Source of the DNA: Symmachiella dynata
Lineage (GTDB): Bacteria; Planctomycetota; Planctomycetia; Planctomycetales; Planctomycetaceae
Length of the DNA stretch: 64,000 bases
NCBI RefSeq assembly: GCF_007747995.1
Contig: NZ_CP036276.1
Location: 3,959,001 to 4,023,000, forward strand
Direction: 5' to 3'
Each line of letters starts with the position of its first letter. Within the stretch, counting starts at the first letter, position 1. Below the pieces are notes generated by a model, which had not been told where the DNA came from, did no database searches, and was given only the letters and a program-made list of their open reading frames with translations. The position numbers and the translations under genes are program-made. This document shows, piece after piece, positions 1 to 10,678 of this stretch.

Positions 1-1611
<1,611 letters not shown>

Positions 1612-2067
1612 CAACACTCCTGATAAAATCTTCAGGGACGGACTTCATAGTGTCTGTAAACGAAACGAAAAAAGCAATTCCCATGCCACTGGCCGCTACG
1701 AGACGTCCTGGCGACTCGAAAAACTGAACCGTCCAGTGAGAGCGGCAGTGCTATCACTGACGTGGTACACGACTTTGCTCGCGTTGAAATGTTAGAGAAA
1801 CAGCTGACGAAAACAAACGCGTGGTACAGTCTGCATCAACACGATTGCGGCGAGGTCGCTTGGGTTCTGGTCACTCCTCTTGGTGACGAAACAATTGTTT
1901 TGGGATTGTACCGTTTAAAGTTTGGCATGACGATTGCATTTACGGCGGAACCGGTGTGAGTGATCGCGGGGCAATCGGCATGACATGCGATGTTTTCCGT
2001 TGAGTCACGAGCAGTCGAACTGATCTTCCCCACCCCTACCGTGTCAACAAAGACATGGAGATCATTG
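1612..2067. other. Intergenic region between divergent mrpA-like and DUF488 genes
   Basis: This stretch separates two divergent genes and should contain both promoters. I see no convincing -35/-10 pair. A plus-strand frame of about 60 codons ending at 1959 has no ribosome-binding site and no recognisable motif, so I do not call it. Confidence 0.4.
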
Positions 2068-2445
2068 ATGGCCAAGCGTCAACCAGAGATACGAATTGCG
2101 CGAGCGTACAATCCGCCGCCGGCGGATGATTGTTATCGAGTCCTCGTGGATCGCCTATGGCCGCGCGGGATTAAAAAAGAGAATTTGAATCTCGACCGCT
2201 GGATGAAGGACCTGGCCCCGAGCACCGACTTGCGTCGTTGGTTCAATCACGATCCACAGCGTTGGGATCAGTTCCGCAAACGGTATTTCAAAGAACTTGA
2301 CGCACTGTCGGACAGCGTGTCCGAGATGTTAAATACGGCAGGAGAGCGTCCGATCCTGTTTCTCTACGGCGCTCGCGACGAACAACATAACCAAGCGATT
2401 GTGCTTAAAGAGTGGATCGAGAAACATGCGGAGGCGCTGAAATAA
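2068..2445 (+). CDS. DUF488 family protein (YeaO-like)
   Basis: This 125-residue protein of the DUF488/YeaO family has no established biochemical function; the family is small, soluble and cytoplasmic. Family hallmarks are IRIARAYNPPPADDCYRVLV near the N-terminus, then LVDRLWPRGI, WMKDLAPS, LRRWFNHDP and a C-terminal LLYGARDEQHN-like segment (here FLYGARDEQHNQA). I chose the ATG at 2068 over the in-frame start at 1990. It has GGAG seven bases upstream, and the family begins at about this point; the extra 26 codons upstream look non-coding. It stands alone, divergent from the antiporter gene. Confidence 0.85.
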   Translation: MAKRQPEIRIARAYNPPPADDCYRVLVDRLWPRGIKKENLNLDRWMKDLAPSTDLRRWFNHDPQRWDQFRKRYFKELDALSDSVSEMLNTAGERPILFLYGARDEQHNQAIVLKEWIEKHAEALK

Positions 2446-2587
2446 AACGAGATCAGGAATTGCGGCCATGTCATAAAAAATGAGAATTGCGACCTATTCG
2501 CCCGTTGAAAAACAAAAAACGTACGAGAGTTGGGGGGGGCTGGGGCTGCTATGTCCCCATCGAAGGGTCACGCAAAGCATAGGTGCC

Positions 2588-2704
2588 TTATTCGCAGCAT
2601 CGTGACACAAGAACGCCCAAAGCATAGGCCGCAAGCAAAACAAAGATCATAGTGAACCATTCACACATCCTTTTGGCGTTGTCTTGAGAATATCGATTGC
2701 TCAT
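2588..2704 (-). CDS. Putative 38-residue single-span membrane peptide
   Basis: This short frame encodes 38 residues. A polar N-terminus (MSNRYSQDNAKRMCEW) is followed by a hydrophobic run FTMIFVLLAAYALGVLV of about 17 residues, then SRCCE. The ATG at 2704 is preceded by AAAGGAGTCCTCA, a strong Shine-Dalgarno sequence at good spacing, which is the main reason to accept it. It would be a bitopic inner-membrane peptide with Cys residues on both sides of the span. I recognise no family. It is not close to another minus-strand gene and would be monocistronic. Chance occurrence of a short hydrophobic frame behind a good ribosome-binding site is possible, so confidence is moderate. Confidence 0.5.
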   Translation of the reverse strand: MSNRYSQDNAKRMCEWFTMIFVLLAAYALGVLVSRCCE

Positions 2705-3460
2705 TGAGGACTCCTTTTATGAACCTTTCATCCGACGGTCGCACCATCAACTTGAAGACAGCAAAATCTATGCCGTCACATGCCATGCAAGGAACGCGAC
2801 TCGTTCAGGCCTACGGGATGAGATTGGACTGATGGATACGTGCGGTTGACAGCGATGGCCTGCCGTGCCTGCCCTGTCAACCCTGGGTGACAGTGTCGCG
2901 ATCCATGGACAGATTTGTTCAGAGCAACGCGTAAAGTGTTCTCGGCCCAAACGAGTTATCATCCATGTTGCTCTGTTTATTTGTGTTTGAGGGCATCACC
3001 CCATCGCCCCGGCTTGGACTCGGTGGGTATCCTCAGTGGCACGAGTTTGACGATCGAAAAAACCTCTCGAAATGGGTAAGTATGCTCGGGTCTGCCCGCA
3101 GTTGCGACCTATTTCTGCCAGTGAAGCCGACGCGTCACGTCGCTTGGTTGAACGGCATTTTACATTTGATGGTCGAGACGATTGGTTCGACCACACGTTT
3201 GCAAAGCGAGACTCGCGAATCATTCATGACTCACCCATGGCTCGAATTGCCATTCGTGGAGAGAGCGTTTGACAGACAGCTCAGGCGTGTTGATCATGAG
3301 AACCGTTAACAGTATGCCATGCGTCCCCGAACGTCGGAACTTGGCGGATGTTCTCGGCGTCGTCCTGGGAGAGCGGTTTTGTTGATAACAAACGACCTTG
3401 GTTTACAGCATTTCCCGCCCAGAAGTTCTGTTTGAACTATGTCGTCTCGCTATGTGATTC
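2705..3460. other. Apparently non-coding or decayed region
   Basis: There is no convincing gene here. Plus-strand frames at 2965-3309 (114 codons) and 3072-3272 (66 codons) overlap each other, lack ribosome-binding sites and show no known motif. The latter (for example [15 protein letters not shown]) may be a decayed fragment. The region borders a clear pseudogene, so it may be part of the same degraded locus. Confidence 0.35.
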
Positions 3461-3487
3461 TTGAATTATTCTGCTCGGATACAAACC

Positions 3488-3830
3488 ATGATCAAGCGGG
3501 GAATGGCAGTGGTTGTCGTTGTCGCAATCTTGATTGGTGGGCTGATCTACAGTCAGCAGCGGCCCGAATTGCTGAAGGTATCGGGGTTTATCGAAGCGGA
3601 TGATATTCGAGTCGGCTCGCGTATCGGCGGCGGGCGAGTCACTGCCCGTTGTTCCCGCCCGCGATGAATGGGGGAAGGCTGCGTTGGCGATCGAGATGCG
3701 AGCCCGACTGCTCTACAACCCTAATCTAGAAAGTTCGCACTTCTTTGTCCCCGGACTGGTCGGCATCATTTTGCAATTTGTCACCCTTTTCTGACCTCCT
3801 TCGCCATCGCACGCTACCACAAACAACTCG
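3488..3830 (+). pseudogene. Remnant of HlyD-type adaptor fused to ABC-2 permease fragment
   Basis: The first 50 or so codons read as the start of a HlyD/YbhG-like membrane-fusion protein: a hydrophobic anchor (VVVVVAILIGGLIY), then LLKVSGFIEADDIRVGSRIG. The frame then changes. From about 3678 a second frame reads like the middle of an ABC-2 drug-exporter permease (YhhJ/YbhS type): RARLLYNPNLESSHFFVPGL, GIILQFVTLF. A one-base shift at about 3790 then gives LTSFAIAR. In intact loci these are separate genes with an ATPase gene between them, so an internal deletion of about 3 kb plus frameshifts has left a fused scar. No functional product is expected. Confidence 0.7.
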
Positions 3831-3992
3831 GATGATATGCTGTCATCGAGCAGGTCAAGCATAATGACACCGTGCGGTCCACTTTGCGAAGTGCCATTCA
3901 CGACTCGTACGACTGGGGTTTAGAGTGCCGAACGCAGTCCAGAAGAACGCGTCAAACGGTCACAACTGGCGAGCTCGTTGCGTCGCAAGCAC

Positions 3993-5438
3993 TTAATGCT
4001 TGTTAATCTCATCGGGTGAAATCAGCAGGTCACCATTACGATCAAGTCGCTGAAATGCCGGCTCGTCTCCGATGAATTCGCGGCTTGAGATGTCCCCATC
4101 TCGATTTCGGTCCATCGCAAGAAACCATTCCGGGGCATCGTACTTAACGGCCGCAAGCAGTTTTTGCGGTCGTCCCCGGCTGAAGATCATGCGGATTTGC
4201 CGGGGAACATCTGCGTGGGCAAAAGTGTCTGGAGGATACCGGTGGATTTCCTGCACGTTCTTCGCGGAGGATGCGATTTCACGTAGCGAAAGACGCCCAT
4301 CAGCGTTGGTGTCGAGAATCTCAAACAAGCCCCGACGAAAGTCCAAAACGGTGACGAGAACCTGTCCAGCGGCCAATTTTTCTTGCAGCACAATCCATCG
4401 ATCCAGTTCCTCAATTGTCAGTTGGCCATCGCGATTATGATCTGCAGCTGCAACGAGTGCCCGTAGGTCGGCCTGGTTTTTGCGTTCTGTTTCGGCTGCG
4501 TTTAAGCAGGAGTCGTGATTTGCATCTGCAGATTGAAACCGCGTCCGCAATTTTTGCGCGGCTGCTTCCAGATGTTCGCCGAGTTTTCCCTCGTCGCTAC
4601 GTAGGAGGACACGCACCCGGTCTGCATCGATTCTCATGGTCGTCGATGTAAATGACTTGGAAAAATTGACCTTCATGGTCTGCGCATGGACTTGGACCTC
4701 ATCTTTTTCCAGTTGGTCCGCCTGAAAACTGTGATCAACATCCATTGATTGAGGAAGGAACCGCAGGGGTAATTCCCGGATGACGGTGTGTTGATCGGCC
4801 CTCGATTTTGTTACGAGCCATCGATAGGCCCCACTTGTGCCGGGATAGTTCAAGCGGGGAAGAATCTCTTCAGGCGTAATCGTCTCGTCAGCGTTTACGT
4901 CAAGTGCGGAAAGTACAGTCGGCGCATTCTTCCATTCCGTGGTGCTGATCCTCCGATTGTTGTCATGGTCCAATATTTTGAGGATCGCCGACGTCAACGC
5001 AGTTGACGAGGGAGCAAGTCCCGCACTGATGGTCACTCCGCCGACGCCGCGCTTTCGATACCAGTCTGTCATTTCGATCTGTGTGATGCTTCCATCACTA
5101 TTGGTATCTAGGTCCATCGGGGAATGGTAGCCGTGACCAAACTGCGAGATCGGATTCCATAACGTCTGCCTCAAGTTAAATGGCGAGGGGAGCCGCATTG
5201 CTTCTTTGAAGGTGAGTTCCCCGTTTTGGTCGTTGTCGTAGTAGGCAAACAACTCGGCAAAGGCGTCGTCCCAGATTGTGGAGAGCGGTTTGCCGTTAAT
5301 TTCCACCGGAATGGCAATCCGCTCGATTGTTCCCCTGTCCCCGACCAACAGAAAGTCCACGTCAGCTGCGCGTGAATCGCTGGAAACTGCATCACCACCA
5401 ATTGTTGCGATTGCGAGGAATATGCTGTAGCGAAACAT
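3993..5438 (-). CDS. Exported protein with nine EF-hand-like repeats
   Basis: This 481-residue protein starts with a short hydrophobic signal-like segment (FRYSIFLAIATIGGDAV). It contains at least nine calcium-binding EF-hand loops, including DNDQNGELTFKEA, DTNSDGSITQIEM, DHDNNRRISTTEW, DVNADETITPEEI, DHNRDGQLTIEEL, DTNADGRLSLREI, DRNRDGDISSREF and DRNGDLLISPDEI. Most keep Asp at positions 1, 3 and 5 and Gly at 6. Multi-EF-hand exported proteins are frequent in planctomycetes, with no assigned role beyond probable Ca2+ binding. It is the last gene of the six-gene operon. Its ATG overlaps the stop of the DUF1501 gene by one base (TAATG), which indicates translational coupling. Confidence 0.85.
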   Translation of the reverse strand: MFRYSIFLAIATIGGDAVSSDSRAADVDFLLVGDRGTIERIAIPVEINGKPLSTIWDDAFAELFAYYDNDQNGELTFKEAMRLPSPFNLRQTLWNPISQFGHGYHSPMDLDTNSDGSITQIEMTDWYRKRGVGGVTISAGLAPSSTALTSAILKILDHDNNRRISTTEWKNAPTVLSALDVNADETITPEEILPRLNYPGTSGAYRWLVTKSRADQHTVIRELPLRFLPQSMDVDHSFQADQLEKDEVQVHAQTMKVNFSKSFTSTTMRIDADRVRVLLRSDEGKLGEHLEAAAQKLRTRFQSADANHDSCLNAAETERKNQADLRALVAAADHNRDGQLTIEELDRWIVLQEKLAAGQVLVTVLDFRRGLFEILDTNADGRLSLREIASSAKNVQEIHRYPPDTFAHADVPRQIRMIFSRGRPQKLLAAVKYDAPEWFLAMDRNRDGDISSREFIGDEPAFQRLDRNGDLLISPDEINKH

Positions 5439-6721
5439 TACAGTAGCTCCGTGATGACTTTGGCATCGGGATCGGCGATGCGGATCGGGCGGCTGACATT
5501 GGAGAGATTCTGCTTACGCGGGTCGATGTCGACAATTTTGCAGACCGTGGCGATCAGATCCGGCACCGTTAGCGGGTGGTCGACCACTTGGGTTCCGTCT
5601 TGGCTGGTGCGACCAATGGCTTGTCCGCCTCGAATACCGCCTCCGGCCAAAACCGCCGACCAAGTGTTTGGCCAATGGTCGCGTCCGCTGTTGCCGTTAA
5701 TGCGTGGCGTGCGGCCAAACTCTCCTTGGCAGACGATGAGCGTGGATTCGAGCAAGCCACGGTCTTTGAGGTCGCCCAACAAGGTGGCGAAGCCAATGTC
5801 TAGCTGCTCCGATAGTCCTTTCACTTGCTCGAAGTTATTGCGATGGGTGTCCCAACCGCCGATGGCGAGTTCGACGAAGGGCACACCACGTTCCACCAGG
5901 CGGCGGGCGAGCAAACACCCTTGACCGAATGTCCCCCGTCCATACCGGTCACGTAGTTTGTCCGATTCGTCATCAAGATCGAAAGCAGACGCGGCCTGTG
6001 GACGCATCAGGCGTACGGCGCGATCCGTAGCCGACAGCAGTGAATCGACAACTAGGCTGTTCCGATTGTGGGCAAATCCTGTCTCCAGTCCTTCAAGAAG
6101 TTGGAGCCGCGTTTTCTGTGTCGCGGGTGACACACCTTCAATTCCCGATAGGTTGGGCACAGTGAGGTCTCCATTTTGACCTTCTCCACCGATGTTCAGT
6201 GGTGAGAATTCCGGGCCAAGAAATCCGCAGCCGACTTCGCTCAATTGCAAACTGGGAGCGATACTAACGAAACGCGGCAGGTCGGCCGAACGATCATCTC
6301 GCTCGTGTGCCATGATGGCACCGAATGCAGGAAAACGGATGGCTCCCTGGGGCCGGTAACCGGTGCGGAGCAGATGTGTGGCGCGCCGATGGTCTCCTTC
6401 ACGGCTCGTCAAAGAGCGAATGATGGCCATCTCCTGCATCTGCCGGGCGAGTTGTGGCAGGTGTTCGGAAATTTGCATCCCTTCCACCGCTGTATCGATT
6501 GGCTTAAACGGCCCGCCATTTTTATGGCCTGGCTTGAGATCCCACAGATCAATGGTGGCCGGACCACCGGTGAGCCAGAGCATGATGACCGACTTTCCCG
6601 TTGGTCTGTCATGGGCTGTATCATCTGCCAATGCTTCCAACCAGCCGATACCACATGCTGCACCAAACGTACTGAACCGCAGCCAGTTGCGGCGACTGAG
6701 TGCGAGATGTTCCTCAAACAT
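5438..6721 (-). CDS. DUF1501 family protein, Tat-exported
   Basis: This 427-residue member of DUF1501 has the alkaline-phosphatase/sulfatase-like fold and is very common in planctomycetes. The N-terminus carries a twin-arginine signal (SRRNWLRFSTFGAACGIG). Downstream are IMLWLTGGPATIDLWDLKPG, SEHLPQLA, IIRSLTSREGDHRRATHLL, GGWDTHRNNF, a CQGEFGRTPRINGNSGRDHW block and HPLTVPDLIATV. This order of His/Asp motifs is characteristic of the family. DUF1501 genes usually sit beside DUF1549/DUF1553 genes, as here, and the pair is thought to act on an extracellular substrate, unknown for this protein. It overlaps the downstream EF-hand gene by one base and lies 14 bases after the DUF1559 gene. Confidence 0.92.
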   Translation of the reverse strand: MFEEHLALSRRNWLRFSTFGAACGIGWLEALADDTAHDRPTGKSVIMLWLTGGPATIDLWDLKPGHKNGGPFKPIDTAVEGMQISEHLPQLARQMQEMAIIRSLTSREGDHRRATHLLRTGYRPQGAIRFPAFGAIMAHERDDRSADLPRFVSIAPSLQLSEVGCGFLGPEFSPLNIGGEGQNGDLTVPNLSGIEGVSPATQKTRLQLLEGLETGFAHNRNSLVVDSLLSATDRAVRLMRPQAASAFDLDDESDKLRDRYGRGTFGQGCLLARRLVERGVPFVELAIGGWDTHRNNFEQVKGLSEQLDIGFATLLGDLKDRGLLESTLIVCQGEFGRTPRINGNSGRDHWPNTWSAVLAGGGIRGGQAIGRTSQDGTQVVDHPLTVPDLIATVCKIVDIDPRKQNLSNVSRPIRIADPDAKVITELL

Positions 6722-6735
6722 AGACTGCCTCCATT

Positions 6736-7659
6736 TTAATAGTCGTACGAGGAGATAACCTCACCATTGGCTCGCGTAAAGATAGCCAGCAGAACGAATA
6801 AATCGAGTTGTTCGGATAAAAAGCGAACTTGCCCGTCAGCAAACAGGAACTGCGCTCCCCCATTGTGAAAACTGTAAACCGCATCATCGTTCGTGCAGTT
6901 GATCGTACAGGGGCCGGGCCAGTTGCGGCCATCGGGCTGATGACCGTGGGCCTGGAAGTAGGGCGCACCATCCGCCCAGGCTCCAAAACCGCGATTGCCA
7001 TACATGGGATGTGGTTGTTTATCACGGAAGACATACAGCGAAGGCACGCCGGCTGCTTCGGCGATCAGCAGCGTGTTCGATAAACCGTCGGTAACGTCGC
7101 TCGGTCTACACCATTCCTCTCGACTGAACATCCCTTTGACATTCGTCGATTCCGGCAACCATCCACGAGAGACGACTGCAGGGGACACACGGTTGCAGGC
7201 GAGATAGTCGAGCACAGCGCCGGTATAGGGCGCCTCGCAACGCTCAATTGTGCCTTGCGACACCCGTTTGCCACCGGCTGCAGGACATTCGAAGACCGGA
7301 ATGTGGGTTTGAATGGCCTGAGCATTAGCGGAATCACACCAATGAACGGAGAAGTCGTATTGCGGGTGAATGGCCTCTCCCCCCGGCAGGTAAGGGAGAA
7401 TAAACGACGTCCAACCGTGCGACTTTGGCACGCGCATATAGGCTGCCGGAAACTGTCCGGAATGACTGACATAGCTTTGTACTGCCACACCGATCTGCCG
7501 CAGATTATCTGCACATTTTTTCTGGCGGGCGATTTCACGCGTCTGCTCGACCGCCGGGCCCAGCAAGGCAACAACAAGGCCCACTATGCTGATGACTACG
7601 AGCAGTTCTACGATCGTGAATCCCTTGCGACGCGTGTAACGTTTTCGGCTGCTGAACAT
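6736..7659 (-). CDS. DUF1559 pseudopilin-like protein (H-X9-DG family)
   Basis: This 307-residue protein has a type IV prepilin-like N-terminus: basic residues, then KGFTIVELLVVISIVGLVVA, with processing expected after the Gly. A DUF1559 body follows, with QKKCADNLRQIGVAVQSYV, FPAAYM and GWTSFILPYLPG. Near the C-terminus is the FHNGGAQFLFADGQVRFL segment that gives the family its H-X9-DG name. These proteins are expanded by the dozen in planctomycete genomes and are probably surface or periplasmic pseudopilins of unknown function. It sits 16 bases after the DUF1549 gene and just before the DUF1501 gene. It is divergent from the operon's first DUF1559 protein, so it is not a recent tandem duplicate. 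Confidence 0.92.
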   Translation of the reverse strand: MFSSRKRYTRRKGFTIVELLVVISIVGLVVALLGPAVEQTREIARQKKCADNLRQIGVAVQSYVSHSGQFPAAYMRVPKSHGWTSFILPYLPGGEAIHPQYDFSVHWCDSANAQAIQTHIPVFECPAAGGKRVSQGTIERCEAPYTGAVLDYLACNRVSPAVVSRGWLPESTNVKGMFSREEWCRPSDVTDGLSNTLLIAEAAGVPSLYVFRDKQPHPMYGNRGFGAWADGAPYFQAHGHQPDGRNWPGPCTINCTNDDAVYSFHNGGAQFLFADGQVRFLSEQLDLFVLLAIFTRANGEVISSYDY

Positions 7660-7675
7660 GGCATTCGCTTCGGTT

Positions 7676-9250
7676 TTAGTGGTTGGTGTTGAATTCGCTA
7701 CTGTTGAGCAACGCCCAGAAAATGTCCGCCAGCGCTGCAGAGCGGTCCTCGCTCTGTTTCAAATGATCGGCGAGCGGCCTCCCCTCCCCTTCCGATGGGC
7801 GGCGCGAATACGTTGCCAAAAACAATGTCTCAACGCGTTCCTTGTCAGACAGAAACGGAGCGCTTTCTATGGCAACAAGCAGCGGTGTCTGGCCGGCTGC
7901 TGTGGCTTCGCCGGTCAGTGAACCATTCATCAACAACAGAGTCTGCACAAGAGCCCGTTGTCCTTCACTGGGACGTTGCACAAGAAAGCGTGCCGCAAAT
8001 TTCTGACGTGGGTGCTTGCGGTAGCCGAGGTGAGTAGCCGTGACGTCCTGTTTCAATCCGGCAGCCGTTCGGAGACTGTTGTAGAGCTGTTCGCCGGTGA
8101 GTGAACGTGTTGGCATCTGTGCGAAGAGTTGTGGATCATCGACCAACGACGAGTCGCTCGATGAAACTGTGGACAACTGATAAGACCGACTTAGCACGAT
8201 GGTCCGTACGAGAAACCGTAGGTCGAAGTCACTTTGGACGAAAGCCTCTGCAAGCCGATCGAGTAATTGGGGATGGCTGGCGGGGATTGCTCCAGAAAGA
8301 TCGTCCAATGGTTCAATGAACCCGGTGCCCAGAAAGTTCGCCCACATTCGATTGACCGCGTTGCGTGCAAAATACGGATTCTCGCTGGAGATGATCCAGT
8401 CCGCCAAGAGTTCGCGCCCCGTGCCGACTCTGATTTTATTAGGCCACTTAACGGGTTTAGATGTAAAGAGTGTCGCCTCGACTGTCATCTCTGTGTCATC
8501 AACGGCAATTGTCAACGCAGCGTTGGGCTGTGCGACGTCGGTTGAAGGCCGAGTAAAAAACGCCGCTGTTTGCCAAAATTGCTCACGCGTCCAGCGGGCG
8601 AACGGGTGATCGTGACACTGGGCACAATCGATGTTAATCCCCTGAAAGGCACGGGCTGTGTTGGCGGCCAGGATTTCCGGCTTCATGTCGCTGACGGCGA
8701 TGAATGCCGACGAGCCGATCTCATCGCCGTCTGGATTGATGGGAACCGCCATGCCGTTCACTGGGACACACAATTGCTGGCGTACCAATTCGTCAAAAGG
8801 AGCACGTTCGCGAAGCCGTCTTGCCAGCCAGCTTTCGTAATCAAAAATGAGTCGCTTGAATTCCTGTGTATCGGTCTGGGGAATCCACATCCGCCGTAAA
8901 ATCGTCGCGGCATGATGTGCAAACTCCGGCGACGATAGAAGGCGATCCACCAAGCGTTCTCGCTTCTGCGGTTTGTCGTCGGCTAAAAATCCCCGTACTT
9001 CGGCAATCGTAGGGATACGGCCGACCAGATCGAGCGAAACGCGTCTCAAGAATTCGCTATCGCTCGTGATGACCGCCGGGGTTACTCCCTGGCCCTTCCA
9101 GCCTGCTTCAATCCGATTGTCGATTTCCACCTTGAGACTGTCCGCCTTGGGCGCATGTTCTGCTGCACTCAAGGTGGGAAGTCCTAAGAGCAGACAACTG
9201 CTAAGCACCCCGAGCAGGCATGCCCGGTCACGTTGCGACAAGTCGCTCAT
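7676..9250 (-). CDS. DUF1549/DUF1553 domain protein with CxxCH motif
   Basis: This 524-residue protein has a signal peptide (ACLLGVLSSCLLLGLPTLSAAE). A DUF1549 domain follows, with SEFLRRVSLDLVGRIPT, RERLVDRLLSSPEFA and, near residue 212, IDCAQCHDHPF, a CxxCH of cytochrome type. A DUF1553 domain comes next (ADWIISSENPYFARNAVNR, MWANFLGTGFIEPLDDL). The separate planctomycete cytochrome C domain often found at the N-terminus of larger relatives is absent. Partner DUF1501 genes are usually adjacent, as here. I chose the ATG at 9250 because it overlaps the stop of the upstream lipoprotein gene by one base (TAATG); the longer frame from 9265 would overlap it by 16 bases. The exact function is unknown. 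Confidence 0.92.
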   Translation of the reverse strand: MSDLSQRDRACLLGVLSSCLLLGLPTLSAAEHAPKADSLKVEIDNRIEAGWKGQGVTPAVITSDSEFLRRVSLDLVGRIPTIAEVRGFLADDKPQKRERLVDRLLSSPEFAHHAATILRRMWIPQTDTQEFKRLIFDYESWLARRLRERAPFDELVRQQLCVPVNGMAVPINPDGDEIGSSAFIAVSDMKPEILAANTARAFQGINIDCAQCHDHPFARWTREQFWQTAAFFTRPSTDVAQPNAALTIAVDDTEMTVEATLFTSKPVKWPNKIRVGTGRELLADWIISSENPYFARNAVNRMWANFLGTGFIEPLDDLSGAIPASHPQLLDRLAEAFVQSDFDLRFLVRTIVLSRSYQLSTVSSSDSSLVDDPQLFAQMPTRSLTGEQLYNSLRTAAGLKQDVTATHLGYRKHPRQKFAARFLVQRPSEGQRALVQTLLLMNGSLTGEATAAGQTPLLVAIESAPFLSDKERVETLFLATYSRRPSEGEGRPLADHLKQSEDRSAALADIFWALLNSSEFNTNH

Positions 9251-9699
9251 TATTCCAGCTCCCATGTGGGCAACTTGGGGTTAGACTCTTCAACGGTGAC
9301 TTTCAGGACGGATTTGTCCGGCGTGGCATACCGCCCGCGCAGTCGGTCCGGGCTGGGACCGCGTGCCTCTGGGTTTTCCGGCCAGATCACGGTGACCTTG
9401 TATTCACCGGCAGGCGCACCATCGGAGGTGTCGTAGGTGGTCACGTTGAAAACGCCGTCCTCTCCTACGCGTGCGAATGGTTTATTTCCTTTCGTAAGCC
9501 CCACATCCCCCACAGGATGCAACAACACATACGCACCGTACGCCGGCTCCCCACGAACGGTCACATTGCCGCTGACCGGAAAGACTGGTGTCTCGACGTA
9601 TTCTTTTTCGCCGGAGCATCCACCCAGCAGAATCAGGATTCCCAGGCAGACAACGAAATGCCGAGGCAAACCCGGCAGCGGACCCTTTTGAACAGACAT
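9250..9699 (-). CDS. Small lipoprotein, carboxypeptidase-regulatory-like fold
   Basis: This 149-residue protein has a lipoprotein signal: hydrophobic VVCLGILILLGG ending in Cys28. The rest looks like an Ig-like or transthyretin-like beta domain (FPVSGNVTVRGEPAYGAYVL, then GVFNVTTYDTSDGAPAGEYK and VTVIWPENPEA). This pattern is very common for small planctomycete lipoproteins located next to DUF1559 genes. It would be anchored in the inner or outer membrane and may bind carbohydrate or protein; the role is unknown. It lies 85 bases after the first DUF1559 gene and is coupled to the DUF1549/1553 gene by a one-base overlap. Confidence 0.85.
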   Translation of the reverse strand: MSVQKGPLPGLPRHFVVCLGILILLGGCSGEKEYVETPVFPVSGNVTVRGEPAYGAYVLLHPVGDVGLTKGNKPFARVGEDGVFNVTTYDTSDGAPAGEYKVTVIWPENPEARGPSPDRLRGRYATPDKSVLKVTVEESNPKLPTWELE

Positions 9700-9784
9700 G
9701 CGAGCACAACCTTCTTCTCAGCCAGCAACAGTCGACCGGTGACGTCTAAAATAAAACGAGTAAACACACAACGAACGATAGTCG

Positions 9785-10678
9785 TCAGAACGGCAACTGA
9801 ATGACTTCCCCGTCATCCACGCTGATCATCTTCATCACGAGGTCAACTGGTATGCTTTCACCAATCATGTGAGCCGACCCATCTCCCATCAGAACGTGAC
9901 TTCCGCCGGGGTGAAAAGAATATATCCCTTCCAGGTTGCTGCAATTGACGACGCAAGGTCCGAATTTCGTGAGCCCGTCGTGTGTATAGCCACTGGGAAA
10001 AATCCGCTGAGGTGCGGCCCACATACCCCACTCATTAAAGTAACTGACTTTCGAGCTATCCGGTTGCTTAACGCCTCCCGCCCAATAGTCCGGGCGTCCA
10101 GCCAGTTCGGAAACGGCAATGCTGTTGGTCAATCCATCTAGCACATGACGGGGCCGGCCCTTGTTGATGTGAAGCATCCCGGAACCGGAATTGGGCGTGA
10201 TCTGAATGTCGTAATAGCCCACCAGTGCCTGATAGTCGCCCACCATGCTTTCCGTGGGGGGCTCACCAATGTCGTTGATGGTGCCGGCGGTGTCATTGGG
10301 AATCAGCCGAGCCCCGCCCGGTGTTGACGGACAGACAAACACTGAGACGAGTTGTTGCGTGGCGGCCTCGTTCTCACGATCCCAGTAGTCATAGTCAAAG
10401 TCGTAGTCGTTTTGCAGATTGGTCCGCTCCAGGAATGGCAAAATCAGAGTGCACCAGCCGGTTCGTGGCGTTCGCAATCGGCCGGGAGGGAACCGGCCAT
10501 GCGTGTCGAGATAATTATGCAGTGCAATGCCGATCTGTTTGAGGTTGTTCTTGCACTGCGTTCTACGAGCCGCTTCTCGCGCTTGCTGCACAGCTGGCAG
10601 CAAGAGTGCAACAAGAATGGCGATAATGGCGATCACCACGAGCAGTTCAATGAGAGTAAATCCGCGCTGATTACGCAT
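9785..10678 (-). CDS. DUF1559 pseudopilin-like protein, first gene of operon
   Basis: This 297-residue protein begins [20 protein letters not shown], a textbook prepilin-type leader. The conserved [20 protein letters not shown] segment of DUF1559 follows, with [13 protein letters not shown] and a C-terminal [18 protein letters not shown] (H-X9-DG). I chose the ATG at 10678, with AAAGGA about six bases upstream, over the in-frame start at 10852. The extra 58 codons would place the leader internally, which does not fit prepilin processing. It is the first gene of the minus-strand operon ending at 3993, so the operon promoter should lie just above 10680. Confidence 0.92.
   Translation of the reverse strand: MRNQRGFTLIELLVVIAIIAILVALLLPAVQQAREAARRTQCKNNLKQIGIALHNYLDTHGRFPPGRLRTPRTGWCTLILPFLERTNLQNDYDFDYDYWDRENEAATQQLVSVFVCPSTPGGARLIPNDTAGTINDIGEPPTESMVGDYQALVGYYDIQITPNSGSGMLHINKGRPRHVLDGLTNSIAVSELAGRPDYWAGGVKQPDSSKVSYFNEWGMWAAPQRIFPSGYTHDGLTKFGPCVVNCSNLEGIYSFHPGGSHVLMGDGSAHMIGESIPVDLVMKMISVDDGEVIQLPF

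Noticed and set aside
1762-1959. Plus-strand frame of 65 codons upstream of the DUF488 gene
   Set aside because: No ribosome-binding site, no motif, and it lies in a divergent promoter region.
2520-2545. G-rich run resembling a G-quadruplex or assembly-sensitive homopolymer
   Set aside because: Only two separate G-tracts are present, which is not enough for a convincing quadruplex, and similar G7-G8 runs occur elsewhere in the window.
2965-3309. Plus-strand frame of 114 codons
   Set aside because: No start signal or family motif; a second frame in the same place is equally open, and the region adjoins a decayed locus.
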